Assembly (NCBI RefSeq): GCF_005222785.1
Contig: NZ_STGH01000004.1
Location: forward strand, 1-64,000
Source: Rhodobacter sp. SY28-1
GTDB taxonomy: Bacteria > Pseudomonadota > Alphaproteobacteria > Rhodobacterales > Rhodobacteraceae
DNA: 64,000 nucleotides
Direction of reading: 5' to 3'
Below are positions 1 through 7,313 of the stretch, in pieces. The stretch's first letter is position 1, and each line of letters starts with the position of its first letter. The notes beneath the pieces were generated by a model. That model was not told where the DNA came from. It was given only the letters and a program-made list of their open reading frames with translations, and did no database searches. The position numbers were made by a program, and so were the translations under genes.

Positions 1-3
1 ACC

Positions 4-705
4 ATGAACACCGCCCATATCGTTTCCGCCTTCGACCGCGACCTTGAGGCGGCGCAGGCCATGGTCATGCGGATGGGGGGGCTGGTCGAAACCGCCCTTC
101 TGGACGCGGCCGAGGCGTTGGACACCCGCGACGAGGATCTTGCCGCCCGCGTACGCTCTGGCGATGCGGCCATCGACGCGCTGGAGGAAGAGATCAACAC
201 CAAATGCGCGCTGCTACTTGCGCTGCGCGGACCAACGGCCAGCGACCTGCGCACCGTGCTGACAGTGATGAAGATCGCCGCGGCGCTGGAGCGGTCCGGC
301 GATTATGCCAAGAACCTGGCCAAGCGGACGGCCGTCCTGTCGCAGATGACGCCGGTGCCGGGGGCCTCAGGCTCGATCCGTCGGCTGGCGAAGGCGGTGG
401 TGCAGATGCTGACCGATGCGCTGGATGCCTATATCCGGCGCGACGTGAAGTTGGCCGAGGACGTGCGGACCCGGGACCGTGATGTCGACCAGATGTACAA
501 CTCGATCTTCCGCGAGTTCCTGACCCACATGATGGAGGACCCGCGCAACATCGGGCCCTGCATGCATCTGCATTTCATCGCCAAGAACATCGAACGGGTG
601 GGTGACCACGCCACCTCAGTGGCGGAACAGGTGATCTACCTCGTCACCGGAGCGTTGCCGGGGGACGAGCGGCCGAAGGTCGACAGCACCGGAACGGGGG
701 CCTGA
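4..705 (+). CDS. phoU: Phosphate transport system accessory protein PhoU
   Basis: This 233-aa all-helical cytoplasmic protein has the usual PhoU length. It shows two related halves, each with acidic helices of the E/DxxxD type: RSGDAAIDALEEEIN near residue 52 and RTRDRDVDQMYNSI near residue 153. PhoU links the PstSCAB transporter to the PhoR/PhoB two-component system and damps the Pho response when phosphate is plentiful. The start lies three bases from the window edge, so its ribosome site cannot be judged. phoB follows after a single base, which suggests the 3' end of a pst-phoU-phoB operon with pst genes upstream outside the window. Identification is by sequence character and gene neighbour. 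Confidence 0.93.
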   Translation: MNTAHIVSAFDRDLEAAQAMVMRMGGLVETALLDAAEALDTRDEDLAARVRSGDAAIDALEEEINTKCALLLALRGPTASDLRTVLTVMKIAAALERSGDYAKNLAKRTAVLSQMTPVPGASGSIRRLAKAVVQMLTDALDAYIRRDVKLAEDVRTRDRDVDQMYNSIFREFLTHMMEDPRNIGPCMHLHFIAKNIERVGDHATSVAEQVIYLVTGALPGDERPKVDSTGTGA

Positions 706-706
706 G

Positions 707-1399
707 ATGGCACGCAGCGGACAGCCAAGGGTGCTTTTGGTCGAGGACGAACCGGCGCAACGCACGGTCCTGGCCTACAACCTTGAAGCCGAGGGCTTTG
801 CGGTGACGCAGGCCGACAACGGCGAGGATGCGATGGTGCTGGTCGATGAAGAGGACCCGGACATCATCATTCTGGACTGGATGATGCCGAAGGTGTCGGG
901 GATCGAGGTTTGCCGCCGCCTGAAGATGCGGCCCGACACGCGGGGCATCCCGATCATCATGCTGTCGGCCCGGGCCGAGGAAGTGGACCGGATCCGGGGG
1001 CTTGAGACGGGCGCGGACGACTATGTGGTGAAGCCCTATTCGGTGCTGGAACTGATGGCGCGAGCGCGGGCGCAGTTGCGCCGCGTGCGGCCCTCGACCG
1101 CCGGGGTGGTGCTGGAGCACGAGGATATTCGCCTCGATCCGGAGAGCCATCGGGTTTACCGGGGGGACAAGGTGCTGAAGCTGGGGCCGACCGAGTTCAA
1201 GCTTCTGGTCACGCTGATGGAACGGCCGGGGCGGGTGTTTTCCCGCGAGCAGCTCTTGGACCTGGTCTGGGGGCGGGACATCTATGTCGACACCCGGACG
1301 GTGGACGTCCATGTGGGCCGGCTGCGGAAGAGCCTGATGAGCCACGGTGGTGGCGATCCGGTGCGGACGGTGCGCGGGGCGGGCTATTCGCTGGGCTGA
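707..1399 (+). CDS. phoB: Phosphate regulon response regulator PhoB (OmpR family)
   Basis: This 230-aa protein has an N-terminal receiver domain (about 1-125). The phospho-accepting aspartate is D57 in ILDWMMP and the conserved lysine is K109 in VVKPY. A C-terminal winged-helix DNA-binding domain follows, with the OmpR-type strings LGPTEFKLL and DTRTVDVHVGRLRKSL. PhoB activates genes for phosphate scavenging when phosphorylated by PhoR. Its ATG comes one base after the phoU stop, so the two are co-transcribed and probably translationally coupled. The gene ends 2 nt before a 15-bp palindrome. PhoB rather than another OmpR-family regulator is inferred mainly from the phoU context. Confidence 0.92.
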   Translation: MARSGQPRVLLVEDEPAQRTVLAYNLEAEGFAVTQADNGEDAMVLVDEEDPDIIILDWMMPKVSGIEVCRRLKMRPDTRGIPIIMLSARAEEVDRIRGLETGADDYVVKPYSVLELMARARAQLRRVRPSTAGVVLEHEDIRLDPESHRVYRGDKVLKLGPTEFKLLVTLMERPGRVFSREQLLDLVWGRDIYVDTRTVDVHVGRLRKSLMSHGGGDPVRTVRGAGYSLG

Positions 1400-1400
1400 G

Positions 1401-1415
1401 TGTCCACGGTGGACA
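1401..1415. repeat. 15-bp perfect palindrome after phoB stop
   Basis: TGTCCACGGTGGACA is a perfect 7+1+7 inverted repeat beginning two bases after the phoB stop codon. An identical copy begins two bases after the gph stop at 25591. As RNA it could fold into a 6-bp stem with a CGG loop, and here it is followed by TTTCT. It may act as a short terminator, a processing element or a protein-binding palindrome. Confidence 0.6.
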
Positions 1416-1497
1416 TTTCTGGATTGTCTATCTGAATCAGATGGTTGTGCGCGGGCGTTAGGGGTTTCTTAACCTGGCTGGCGGCGGGTTTCGAATT

Positions 1498-1605
1498 GAG
1501 CGCTGACGCGCAAGGCTTTCCTCTTGTCGTCGGCCTTCGCCTCCTCCTCGGCTGACGAGCGGCGCTGCCCCTCGAGTTCCCCGGAGCATTTGGGACGTGA
1601 GCAAG
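1498..1605 (+). repeat. Dispersed ~105-bp intergenic repeat, copy A
   Basis: This is one of four related intergenic elements in the window. It starts with GAGCGCTGACGCGC, continues through a pyrimidine-rich core (GCCTCCTCCTCGGCTGA) and ends near GCATTTGGGACGTGAGCAAG. It occupies the convergent gap between phoB and the aminotransferase gene. The related copies are at 6047 (same orientation), 29551 (inverted) and 11556 (diverged). The shared sequence was seen by direct comparison. A role as a bidirectional terminator or mRNA 3'-end element is inference from its position between converging genes. Confidence 0.75.
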
Positions 1606-1606
1606 A

Positions 1607-2920
1607 TCAGAGGGTTTTCAGGACCCCGTCCAGGGTTGTGAGAACCTGATCGACCTTGCCGAGGCTAAATGGGAGCGGCGGGCGGATCTTCAGGCTGTCG
1701 CCTTTCGGGCCGGTGGAACTGATCAGGATGTGGTTCTCGCGGAGGGCGTTCACGAGGCGCGCGGTGCGGGCAGGGTCGGGGGTGCCGTCGGTCAGGATCG
1801 TCTGGCCGATGAAGAGACCGGCGGCGCGGGTTTCGCCAAGCGAGTCATGGCGTTGCGCGAGGGTCTTCAGGCCTTGCGCGAAGGCTGCACCGACGGTTGC
1901 AGCATTTTCTTGCAGGCCCTCGTCCCGGAGCACGTCGAGGACGGCCAGGCCAACGGCGGCGGCGACGGCATTGCCGCCGAAGGTGTTGAAGTAGCGCGCC
2001 TGCTGCCCGAATTCGGCGATGGTGTCTGGTTTCAGGACCAGCCCCGCGAGCGGGTAGCCGTTGCCCATGGGTTTGCCCATGCTCACCATGTCGGGGATCA
2101 GGCCGTGGCGCTGGAAGCCCCAGAAGTGCGAGCCGGTGCGCCCGAAGCCGGGCTGGACCTCGTCGGCGAGGAAGAGGCCGCCGCGCGCCCGGATCGCGGC
2201 GGCGGCTGGCGCGAGGAAACCTGCGGGATCGGGGTAGACGCCGTCGGAGGAGAAGATCGTGTCGACGATCAGGAGCGCGGGCTTGATGCCTTGCGCCTGC
2301 ATCCGGTTGCAGGCTGCGATGACGGCTTGCGCGAAGCCTTCGGCGATGCCGTCTGGATAGTTTTCCGTGCTGGGCGCGGGAATCGGGAAGACCGTGGGGC
2401 CGGGGGCCACGGCGGGGCCGATGGACATCGACATCTCGGCGGTGGCGAGGGTGACGCCGTGGTAGGCGTTGTCGGTGACGATGACCCCGGTGCCACCCGT
2501 GGCAGCGCGGGCGATGCGGAGCGCGAGGTCGTTCGCCTCGGACCCGGTGCAGGTGAACATGACATGCGAGAGGTCGGGGGGGAAAAGGGCGAGGAGACGC
2601 TCGGCGTAGGCGAGGATGCCGTCGTGTAGGTAGCGGGTGTGGGTGGCGAGTTGGGCGGCCTGTCGGCTGAGGGCTTCGACGACGCGGGGGTGGCAGTGGC
2701 CGACCGAGGCCACGTTGTTGTAGCAGTCGAGATAGGCGGTGCCGTCGGGGGCGTAGAGGTGGACGCCCTGGCCGCGGGTCAGGTGGACGGGGGTTTCGTA
2801 GAACAGACGATAGGCCGGGCCGAGGGCCTTGGCGCGGCGTTGGGCGAGGGCCTCGTCTTCCGGGGACAGGTGCCCGGCGCCGGGGGTATAGGCGTTCAGC
2901 ATGGTGGTCTGACGGGTCAT
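1607..2920 (-). CDS. Class III PLP-dependent aminotransferase / phospholyase-like protein
   Basis: This is a 437-aa fold-type I PLP enzyme. Landmarks are CTGSEAND (phosphate-binding loop), the acidic switch LADEVQPGFGRTG, the Schiff-base lysine K283 in SMGKPMGNGYP, and the late FNTFGGN. The start overlaps the stop of the upstream kinase gene by four bases (ATGA), so the two are coupled. The sequence resembles the AGXT2/AGXT2L branch of class III enzymes, in which some members are phospho-lyases rather than transaminases. Pairing with an APH-fold kinase recalls the hydroxylysine kinase plus 5-phosphohydroxylysine phospho-lyase pair, or the ethanolamine-phosphate equivalent. That substrate is inference; an ordinary omega-transaminase remains possible. 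Confidence 0.8.
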   Translation of the reverse strand: MTRQTTMLNAYTPGAGHLSPEDEALAQRRAKALGPAYRLFYETPVHLTRGQGVHLYAPDGTAYLDCYNNVASVGHCHPRVVEALSRQAAQLATHTRYLHDGILAYAERLLALFPPDLSHVMFTCTGSEANDLALRIARAATGGTGVIVTDNAYHGVTLATAEMSMSIGPAVAPGPTVFPIPAPSTENYPDGIAEGFAQAVIAACNRMQAQGIKPALLIVDTIFSSDGVYPDPAGFLAPAAAAIRARGGLFLADEVQPGFGRTGSHFWGFQRHGLIPDMVSMGKPMGNGYPLAGLVLKPDTIAEFGQQARYFNTFGGNAVAAAVGLAVLDVLRDEGLQENAATVGAAFAQGLKTLAQRHDSLGETRAAGLFIGQTILTDGTPDPARTARLVNALRENHILISSTGPKGDSLKIRPPLPFSLGKVDQVLTTLDGVLKTL

Positions 2921-3939
2921 GGCGGGCTTTCGCAGGCGGTCAGGAGTTGCGGGAGGAGGGCGGACGGGTCGGTCAGGGCGTCGAGACCCGCGCGCGAGGT
3001 GGGGGCGTTGCGCAGGATGTAGGGGGCGTTGTCCGGGTAGCGGGCGGCGCGCCAGGCGCTGATCGTCAGGGTGGTCACAAGGCGGGCGGTGATGAGATCG
3101 GGGAGGAGGGTGATCTCTTGGCGCGTCAAGGAGTTGACCTGATGGTAGGCCTTGGTCAGCGGGATCAGGAGGGCGGCCGGATCGGCGGGGTCGATCAGGT
3201 AGGAGGCGGCGACGGCGAGGTCGCAGATGCGGTGCGACAGGGTCATGTCGCCGAAGTCGAGGATGCCGGTGAGGCGGGCAGGCTCGACGGGGTCGGCAAG
3301 CAGGTTGTGCGGGTTGAAATCGCCGTGGATGACCTGGCGCGGGAGTTGGGCGAGGGCAGGGGCGATGAGGCTGGTGAAGCGGGCGAGGAAGGCGGTGATC
3401 CTCGGCTTAAGATCGGTCGGGAGGGCGTCGGTCAGCGGGGCGAGGTCGGGGGTGTTCCGGATGTCCCACAGGAGGTGGTGGTCGGCGGCCGGGTGATGGA
3501 AGTCTGCGAGCGTCGCGTCGAGGCGGCCGAGGGCGGAGCCGATGGAGGTGGCGAGGGCCGGGGTGCGGGGCAGGTGGGCGATGGGCGTGCCGGAAAGCCA
3601 GGTGAGGACCCTCAGGGAGCCGTCCGGTGTCGTGACGATTGTGCGGCCGTCCCGGGTGGGGATCACGCGGGGGATGGGAAGGTCGGGCGCTGTGGCTGCG
3701 GTGTGGAGGAGGGCAAGGGTCTGGAATTCGGTCAGCGGGGCGGGCTCGGCCGGGTTGGCGAGTTTCAGGGTGAACTGGCCTTGCCGGGTGTCGAGGCGGT
3801 GGTTCTGGTCGCGTTCGGAGGTGAGGGGATGAAGCGAGCCGGTCAGGCCCCACTGCGTGGCAACAAGCGCGGCGAGGGCCTGTGTCGGCACTTGCGGCGG
3901 TGGGAGGGAGAGGAGCGTGCCTGCGGGGTCTTGGGTCAT
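2917..3939 (-). CDS. Aminoglycoside/homoserine-type (APH-fold) kinase
   Basis: This 340-aa cytoplasmic protein has an APH/choline-kinase fold. The catalytic loop is VIHGDFNPHNLL and the metal-binding motif is ILDFGD, both in the C-terminal half. An N-terminal lobe contains FTLKLANP as the likely ATP-lysine region. An upstream in-frame start at 4005 exists. I prefer the ATG at 3939, because the longer form would run into the divergent hemP promoter and would add only a proline-rich, non-conserved stretch. The stop overlaps the start of the downstream class III PLP enzyme. This kinase/PLP pairing is typical of hydroxylysine or phosphoethanolamine-type degradation, where the kinase makes the substrate of a phospho-lyase. 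The true substrate is not visible from sequence. Confidence 0.75.
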   Translation of the reverse strand: MTQDPAGTLLSLPPPQVPTQALAALVATQWGLTGSLHPLTSERDQNHRLDTRQGQFTLKLANPAEPAPLTEFQTLALLHTAATAPDLPIPRVIPTRDGRTIVTTPDGSLRVLTWLSGTPIAHLPRTPALATSIGSALGRLDATLADFHHPAADHHLLWDIRNTPDLAPLTDALPTDLKPRITAFLARFTSLIAPALAQLPRQVIHGDFNPHNLLADPVEPARLTGILDFGDMTLSHRICDLAVAASYLIDPADPAALLIPLTKAYHQVNSLTRQEITLLPDLITARLVTTLTISAWRAARYPDNAPYILRNAPTSRAGLDALTDPSALLPQLLTACESPP

Positions 3940-3998
3940 GGTCTTCTGGTCCGCGGGCAGGATAGCGGCTGGCGCGCGGGGGGCCAGCGGAATGTGCG

Positions 3999-4027
3999 TT
4001 GACAATGATGAGTGATTTAGTCAGGAT
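3999..4027 (+). promoter_or_regulatory. hemP-operon promoter with iron-rhodo (RirA/IscR-type) box
   Basis: A consensus -35 hexamer TTGACA (3999-4004) is separated by 17 bases from a weaker -10, CAGGAT (4022-4027). Between them lies TGA-GTGATTTAG-TCA (4009-4023), an exact match to the TGA-N9-TCA iron-rhodo box described for RirA/IscR-type regulators in alphaproteobacteria. The box spans the spacer and touches the -10, so bound repressor should block RNA polymerase under iron-replete conditions. It sits in the divergent gap between the kinase gene and the 40-aa ORF/hemP pair. The matches are seen directly; regulation by iron is inferred. Confidence 0.65.
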
Positions 4028-4093
4028 ATTCGGGCAAGCCTAGCCAGCCCTGTTGGGGCACGCCCGGTGTCAGTCAACTTGGCGGAGATCACC

Positions 4094-4216
4094 ATGTCCC
4101 AACACGAAGCGGCCCGAGGGGCCGGTTTTTTGGATCTGTTCAGCCAGGCGGTGACGGGGCTGTTCCCGGGGCCGGTCCTGGAGGCGCTGATCGCGCGGCT
4201 GGAGGATCGGCGATGA
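4094..4216 (+). CDS. 40-aa ORF translationally coupled to hemP
   Basis: This short reading frame starts with ATG at 4094 and stops with TGA at 4214-4216, overlapping the hemP start by four bases (ATGA). The predicted peptide is N-terminally charged (MSQHEAARGAG), then has an amphipathic or weakly hydrophobic stretch (LFSQAVTGLFPGPVLEALI) and a basic tail ending RLEDRR. It lies between an iron-box promoter and hemP. It could therefore be a leader peptide that couples translation, or a small membrane-associated partner of heme uptake. I do not recognise a family. Coding is supported by its position, the overlap and an unbroken frame, but not by homology. Confidence 0.55.
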   Translation: MSQHEAARGAGFLDLFSQAVTGLFPGPVLEALIARLEDRR

Positions 4217-4371
4217 ATGCGCATGTGGAAACTTGGCTGACCACGGATGCGACGCCGCTGCATGACGCGCGGGTGCTGACCGAAGGTGGCTCGCTGGCGC
4301 GGATCGTGCTGGACGGGCAGGTGTATTCGTTGCGCATCACTCGGGCGGGGAAGCTGATCCTGACGAAGTAG
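4213..4371 (+). CDS. hemP: Hemin uptake protein HemP/HmuP
   Basis: This 52-aa protein carries the signature C-terminus of the HemP family: a DGQVYSLRIT core and a final KLILTK. The ribosome site GGAGG (4201-4205) lies inside the upstream 40-aa ORF, and the start overlaps that ORF's stop. HemP/HmuP proteins are small cytoplasmic factors needed for expression of heme-uptake genes in several proteobacteria. No TonB receptor or hmu transport gene is in this window, so hemP stands apart from its usual partners here. An iron-rhodo box upstream agrees with iron-responsive expression. The C-terminal motif makes the family assignment strong; the exact mechanism in this organism is unknown. Confidence 0.85.
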   Translation: MNAHVETWLTTDATPLHDARVLTEGGSLARIVLDGQVYSLRITRAGKLILTK

Positions 4372-4394
4372 GGCTGTGGTGGTCGGGCCGGGGG

Positions 4395-4441
4395 AAATTT
4401 CTTGAGTAAGAAATTTGGCAAATTCCTTGCTTAAGGAATTT
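4395..4441. terminator. Tandem AT-rich perfect hairpins between hemP and moaA
   Basis: Two adjacent perfect inverted repeats lie in the convergent gap. The first pairs AAATTTCTT with AAGAAATTT around a GAGT loop (4395-4416). The second pairs AAATTCCTT with AAGGAATTT around a GCTT loop (4420-4441). They are strikingly AT-rich against the local GC-rich sequence. They probably act as a bidirectional terminator for hemP and moaA, although neither has a classical following U-run. A similar element occurs at 51560. Confidence 0.6.
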
Positions 4442-4448
4442 GGGGTCC

Positions 4449-5450
4449 TCAGCCGCCGGTGTGGCTCATGTGGCGGGTCATTTGCCCCGCGACCTTCTGG
4501 CGGGAGTAGTCGAAATCGTGGCCCTTGGGCTTGCGGGCGATGGCGGCGCGGATGGCTTGTTCCAGGACCGCGTCGTCGGGGCTGGCGCGCAGGGGGGCGC
4601 GGAGGTCGGCCATGTCTTCCTGGCCGAGGCACATGTAGAGCTCTCCGGTGCAGGTGAGCCGCACGCGGTTGCAGCTTTCGCAGAAGTTATGGGTCAGGGG
4701 CGTGATGAAGCCGACCTTCTGGCCGGTTTCCTCGATCCTGACATAACGGGCCGGGCCGCCGGTGCGTTCTGCAAGGTCGGTTAGCGTGAAGCGTTCGGCG
4801 AGGCGCGCGCGGAGGTCCTTCAGGGGCCAGTACTGGTCGAGGCGGAGGGGGGACATGTCCTCGCCCATCGGCATGACCTCGATGAAGGTGAGGTCGTGGT
4901 CGTTGGCCGCGCACCAGTCCAGAAGCGGGAAGAGCTCGTTCTCATTGAAGCCTTTCAGGGCAACTGCGTTGATCTTGACGCGGAGGCCTGCGGCGCGGGC
5001 GGCTTCGATCCCGTCGAGGACCTGTGGCAGGCGGCCCCAGCGGGTGATGTCCTGGAACTTTTTCGGGTCAAGGGTGTCGAGCGAGACGTTGATCCGGCGG
5101 ACGCCGAGGTCGGCGAGGGGTTGGGCGAATTTGGCGAGCTGGCTGCCGTTGGTGGTCAGTGTCAGTTCCTTCAAGGCGCCGGTCTGAAGGTGCCGCGACA
5201 TCGCTTCGAAGAAGGTGAGGATGCCCTTGCGGACGAGAGGCTCGCCGCCGGTAATGCGGAGTTTCTGCACGCCGAGGCGGACGAAGGTGGTGCAGAGGCG
5301 GTCAAGCTCCTCCAGCGACAGGAGGTCGGCCTTGGGCAGGAAGGTCATGTGTTCCGACATGCAATAGGTGCAGCGGAAATCGCAGCGGTCGGTGACCGAG
5401 ACGCGCAGGTAGCTGATGGCGCGGGCGAAGGGGTCGATGAGCTGCTGCAT
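4449..5450 (-). CDS. moaA: GTP 3',8-cyclase MoaA (molybdenum cofactor biosynthesis)
   Basis: This 333-aa radical SAM enzyme converts GTP to (8S)-3',8-cyclo-7,8-dihydroguanosine 5'-triphosphate, the first step of molybdopterin synthesis. The N-terminal cluster motif is CDFRCTYC, with the downstream radical-SAM string [13 protein letters not shown]. The second, substrate-binding [4Fe-4S] site is made by [11 protein letters not shown] and a third Cys in LYMCLGQ. The protein ends in Gly-Gly, as MoaA does. A longer frame begins with GTG at 5483, but the ATG at 5450 gives the family's usual length. The gene stands alone, converging on hemP and diverging from a lipoprotein gene. No other moa gene is visible. 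Confidence 0.95.
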   Translation of the reverse strand: MQQLIDPFARAISYLRVSVTDRCDFRCTYCMSEHMTFLPKADLLSLEELDRLCTTFVRLGVQKLRITGGEPLVRKGILTFFEAMSRHLQTGALKELTLTTNGSQLAKFAQPLADLGVRRINVSLDTLDPKKFQDITRWGRLPQVLDGIEAARAAGLRVKINAVALKGFNENELFPLLDWCAANDHDLTFIEVMPMGEDMSPLRLDQYWPLKDLRARLAERFTLTDLAERTGGPARYVRIEETGQKVGFITPLTHNFCESCNRVRLTCTGELYMCLGQEDMADLRAPLRASPDDAVLEQAIRAAIARKPKGHDFDYSRQKVAGQMTRHMSHTGG

Positions 5451-5536
5451 GGAGGGAAGGTAGGCTTGCGCGGGCGGGCGCACAAGTGCGAGAGCGGCAA
5501 TTGCGGGGCGGGAAGCGGCGGGATAGGCTGACGGGC

Positions 5537-6013
5537 ATGAGACAGCTTGCTTTTGTTCCCGTCCTTGCCCTGGCCCTGTCGGGCTGTGCCCTGTTCCAGA
5601 AGGACGGGGCGGGACCGAGGTCGATCACCGGCCCGGCCGAGCCGCAGCCCGCGACCGAGTTTGCCCCGGCCGTCGCGACCACGACTTTGGGCGCGCGGGC
5701 GGTGAGTGCGGAAGCCCTGGACAAGACCACCGCCGAGGAGAAGGCGGCGGCACTGGCGGCACCGGCTGCGGGCGGCGAGCGGGAGTTGGGCCGAGTCGTC
5801 GTGGCGCTGGGCCCACCGGCAGAGCAGGGCATCTGGCTGTCATCGGCCCTGGTGAAGGAGAAGGCGCAGGGGCGGATCGTGACGGCGGCGGGCAAGTCGC
5901 TGGCGGTCGAACTGCGGCCGGGAACGGGCGGGGCGCTTTTGTCGCTGGCGGCCTTCCAGGCGCTGGGGCTGTCCCTGACCGAATTGCCTGAGGTCACGAT
6001 CTACGGGCCGTAG
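5537..6013 (+). CDS. Putative lipoprotein
   Basis: This 158-aa protein begins with a lipoprotein signal: a short basic start, a hydrophobic run and the lipobox LALSGC, giving a lipidated cysteine near residue 17. After an Ala/Thr-rich linker, the C-terminal half contains [19 protein letters not shown] and ends in a compact region with [18 protein letters not shown] recall this as a small family common in Rhodobacteraceae whose members are often labelled D-galactarate dehydratase in databases. Nothing here supports that enzyme activity. An earlier in-frame start at 5486 would place charged residues before the signal peptide, so ATG 5537 is preferred. Function is unknown; it is probably periplasm-facing. 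Confidence 0.75.
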   Translation: MRQLAFVPVLALALSGCALFQKDGAGPRSITGPAEPQPATEFAPAVATTTLGARAVSAEALDKTTAEEKAAALAAPAAGGERELGRVVVALGPPAEQGIWLSSALVKEKAQGRIVTAAGKSLAVELRPGTGGALLSLAAFQALGLSLTELPEVTIYGP

Positions 6014-6046
6014 GCGTCCTCGCGGTCGGGGCGCGGTTACTGAAAT

Positions 6047-6150
6047 GAGCGCTGGCGCGCGAGGCTTTTGTCTCGTCGTCGGCCTGCGCCTCCTCCTCGG
6101 TTGATGGGGGCTTTACCCCCATACCCCCAGAGTACTTGGCCATGGGCAAG
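6047..6150 (+). repeat. Dispersed ~105-bp intergenic repeat, copy B
   Basis: This copy is highly similar to copies A and C. It begins GAGCGCTGGCGCGCGAGGC and includes the core GCGCCTCCTCCTCGG. It contains a short hairpin (TGGGGG, CTTTA loop, CCCCCA; 6105-6121) and ends AGTACTTGGCCATGGGCAAG. It fills the convergent gap between the lipoprotein gene and the deacetylase gene. Confidence 0.75.
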
Positions 6151-6161
6151 ACGATTGCGTC

Positions 6162-7313
6162 TCAGGCTGGCTGGGGCGCGAGCGCCGCGGCGACGGTGGC
6201 GGTGACGTGCCAGTCGGGGCCGAGGAGAAGGAGGTCCGCCGTGTCGCGCTGTTCTGGTGTGGCGAGGTCGGGGCGATTCAGGACGCGCGCGGGGGCAGCC
6301 ACGGCCATGTCGAGCGCGGTTTCGGGTCCAATGCCGACGACCGTGATCAGGCGGCGGAGGCCTTCGGCCATCGTGACATGCGCCCCGGCTAGCGAGCCTT
6401 CGGCATTCACAAGGCGACCGTCCCGGAGCCAGATGTCCTGGCCGTAAAGGCGAAAGTGGTCGGAGCCGCCGACAGTGCACATGGCGTCGGAGACCAGGAA
6501 CATGCGGCCCGGGACGGGGCGCGCGCGGATGGCGAGGCCGACCATCTCGTCCGCGACATGGATGCCGTCGCAGATGATGCCGGCGAAGGCCGTGGAGTTG
6601 ATGCAGGCCCCGGTCACGCCGGGGGCGCGGTTCAGCATCGGCGACATGGCGTTGAAGAGGTGGGTGAAACAGGTGGCGCCCGCGTCGAGGAGGGCGCGGA
6701 CCTCTTCCGCCGTGGCGTCGGAGTGGCCGATGGAGACTGTGGCTCCGGTCCCGGCGAGGCGGGCCACGTCCTGGGGCGTGATGCTTTCCGGTGCGACGGT
6801 GATCTTGACGAAGATCCCTTCGGCGCGAAGGCGATGGACATGGGCGAGCGTGGTCGCGTCGAACGGGCGGACATGTTCGGCGGCATGGGTGCCGCGACGG
6901 GGGATCGACAGGTGCGGACCTTCGATGTGCAGGCCGAGGAGGCTGCGGTTGGGTTGCGGTTCGGCATTGGCGGCGAGGATGGCGTCCACGGCGCGGGCGA
7001 GGACTTCGGGCGCGTCGGTGATGACGGTGGGCAGGATGCCGACGGTGCCAAAGCGGCGGTGGGCGGCAGCCATGCGGTGGAGCGCCTGCGGCGACTGGTC
7101 GTTGTTCAGAAGCGCGTCGCCTCCGCCATTCACCTGCAGGTCGAGGAAGCCGGCGGTGAGCGTGCCCTTGACCCGATGGATGGGGGCGTCCGTTGGCGGC
7201 GTGCCTATCCGCAGGCTCCGGGTGCCTGCGATGCCGAGGGCCAAGCCGGGCCTCAGGCGGGTGCCGTCGTAGATCGCATCGGGGAGGAGCCAGAGGTCGG
7301 GTTTGGCGGTCAT
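6162..7313 (-). CDS. nagA: N-acetyl-hexosamine-6-phosphate deacetylase (NagA/AgaA family)
   Basis: This 383-aa amidohydrolase-superfamily enzyme removes the acetyl group from N-acetylglucosamine-6-phosphate or N-acetylgalactosamine-6-phosphate in the cytoplasm. Visible family motifs are LQVNGGGD near the N-terminus, LGLHIEGPHL, the metal-site strings IGHSDA and THLFNAMSPM, GIICDGIHV, and the catalytic aspartate in LVSDAM. The ATG overlaps the stop of the GatZ-family gene by four bases. The gene is last in the minus-strand amino-sugar cluster and is followed by repeat copy B. A galactosamine specificity (AgaA) is inferred from the AgaS-like and GatZ-like neighbours; sequence alone does not separate NagA from AgaA. 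Confidence 0.9.
   Translation of the reverse strand: MTAKPDLWLLPDAIYDGTRLRPGLALGIAGTRSLRIGTPPTDAPIHRVKGTLTAGFLDLQVNGGGDALLNNDQSPQALHRMAAAHRRFGTVGILPTVITDAPEVLARAVDAILAANAEPQPNRSLLGLHIEGPHLSIPRRGTHAAEHVRPFDATTLAHVHRLRAEGIFVKITVAPESITPQDVARLAGTGATVSIGHSDATAEEVRALLDAGATCFTHLFNAMSPMLNRAPGVTGACINSTAFAGIICDGIHVADEMVGLAIRARPVPGRMFLVSDAMCTVGGSDHFRLYGQDIWLRDGRLVNAEGSLAGAHVTMAEGLRRLITVVGIGPETALDMAVAAPARVLNRPDLATPEQRDTADLLLLGPDWHVTATVAAALAPQPA

Noticed and set aside
3940-4005. Longer N-terminus for the APH-fold kinase
   Set aside because: It adds only Pro/Ala-rich sequence and would overlap the divergent iron-box promoter. ATG 3939 is simpler.
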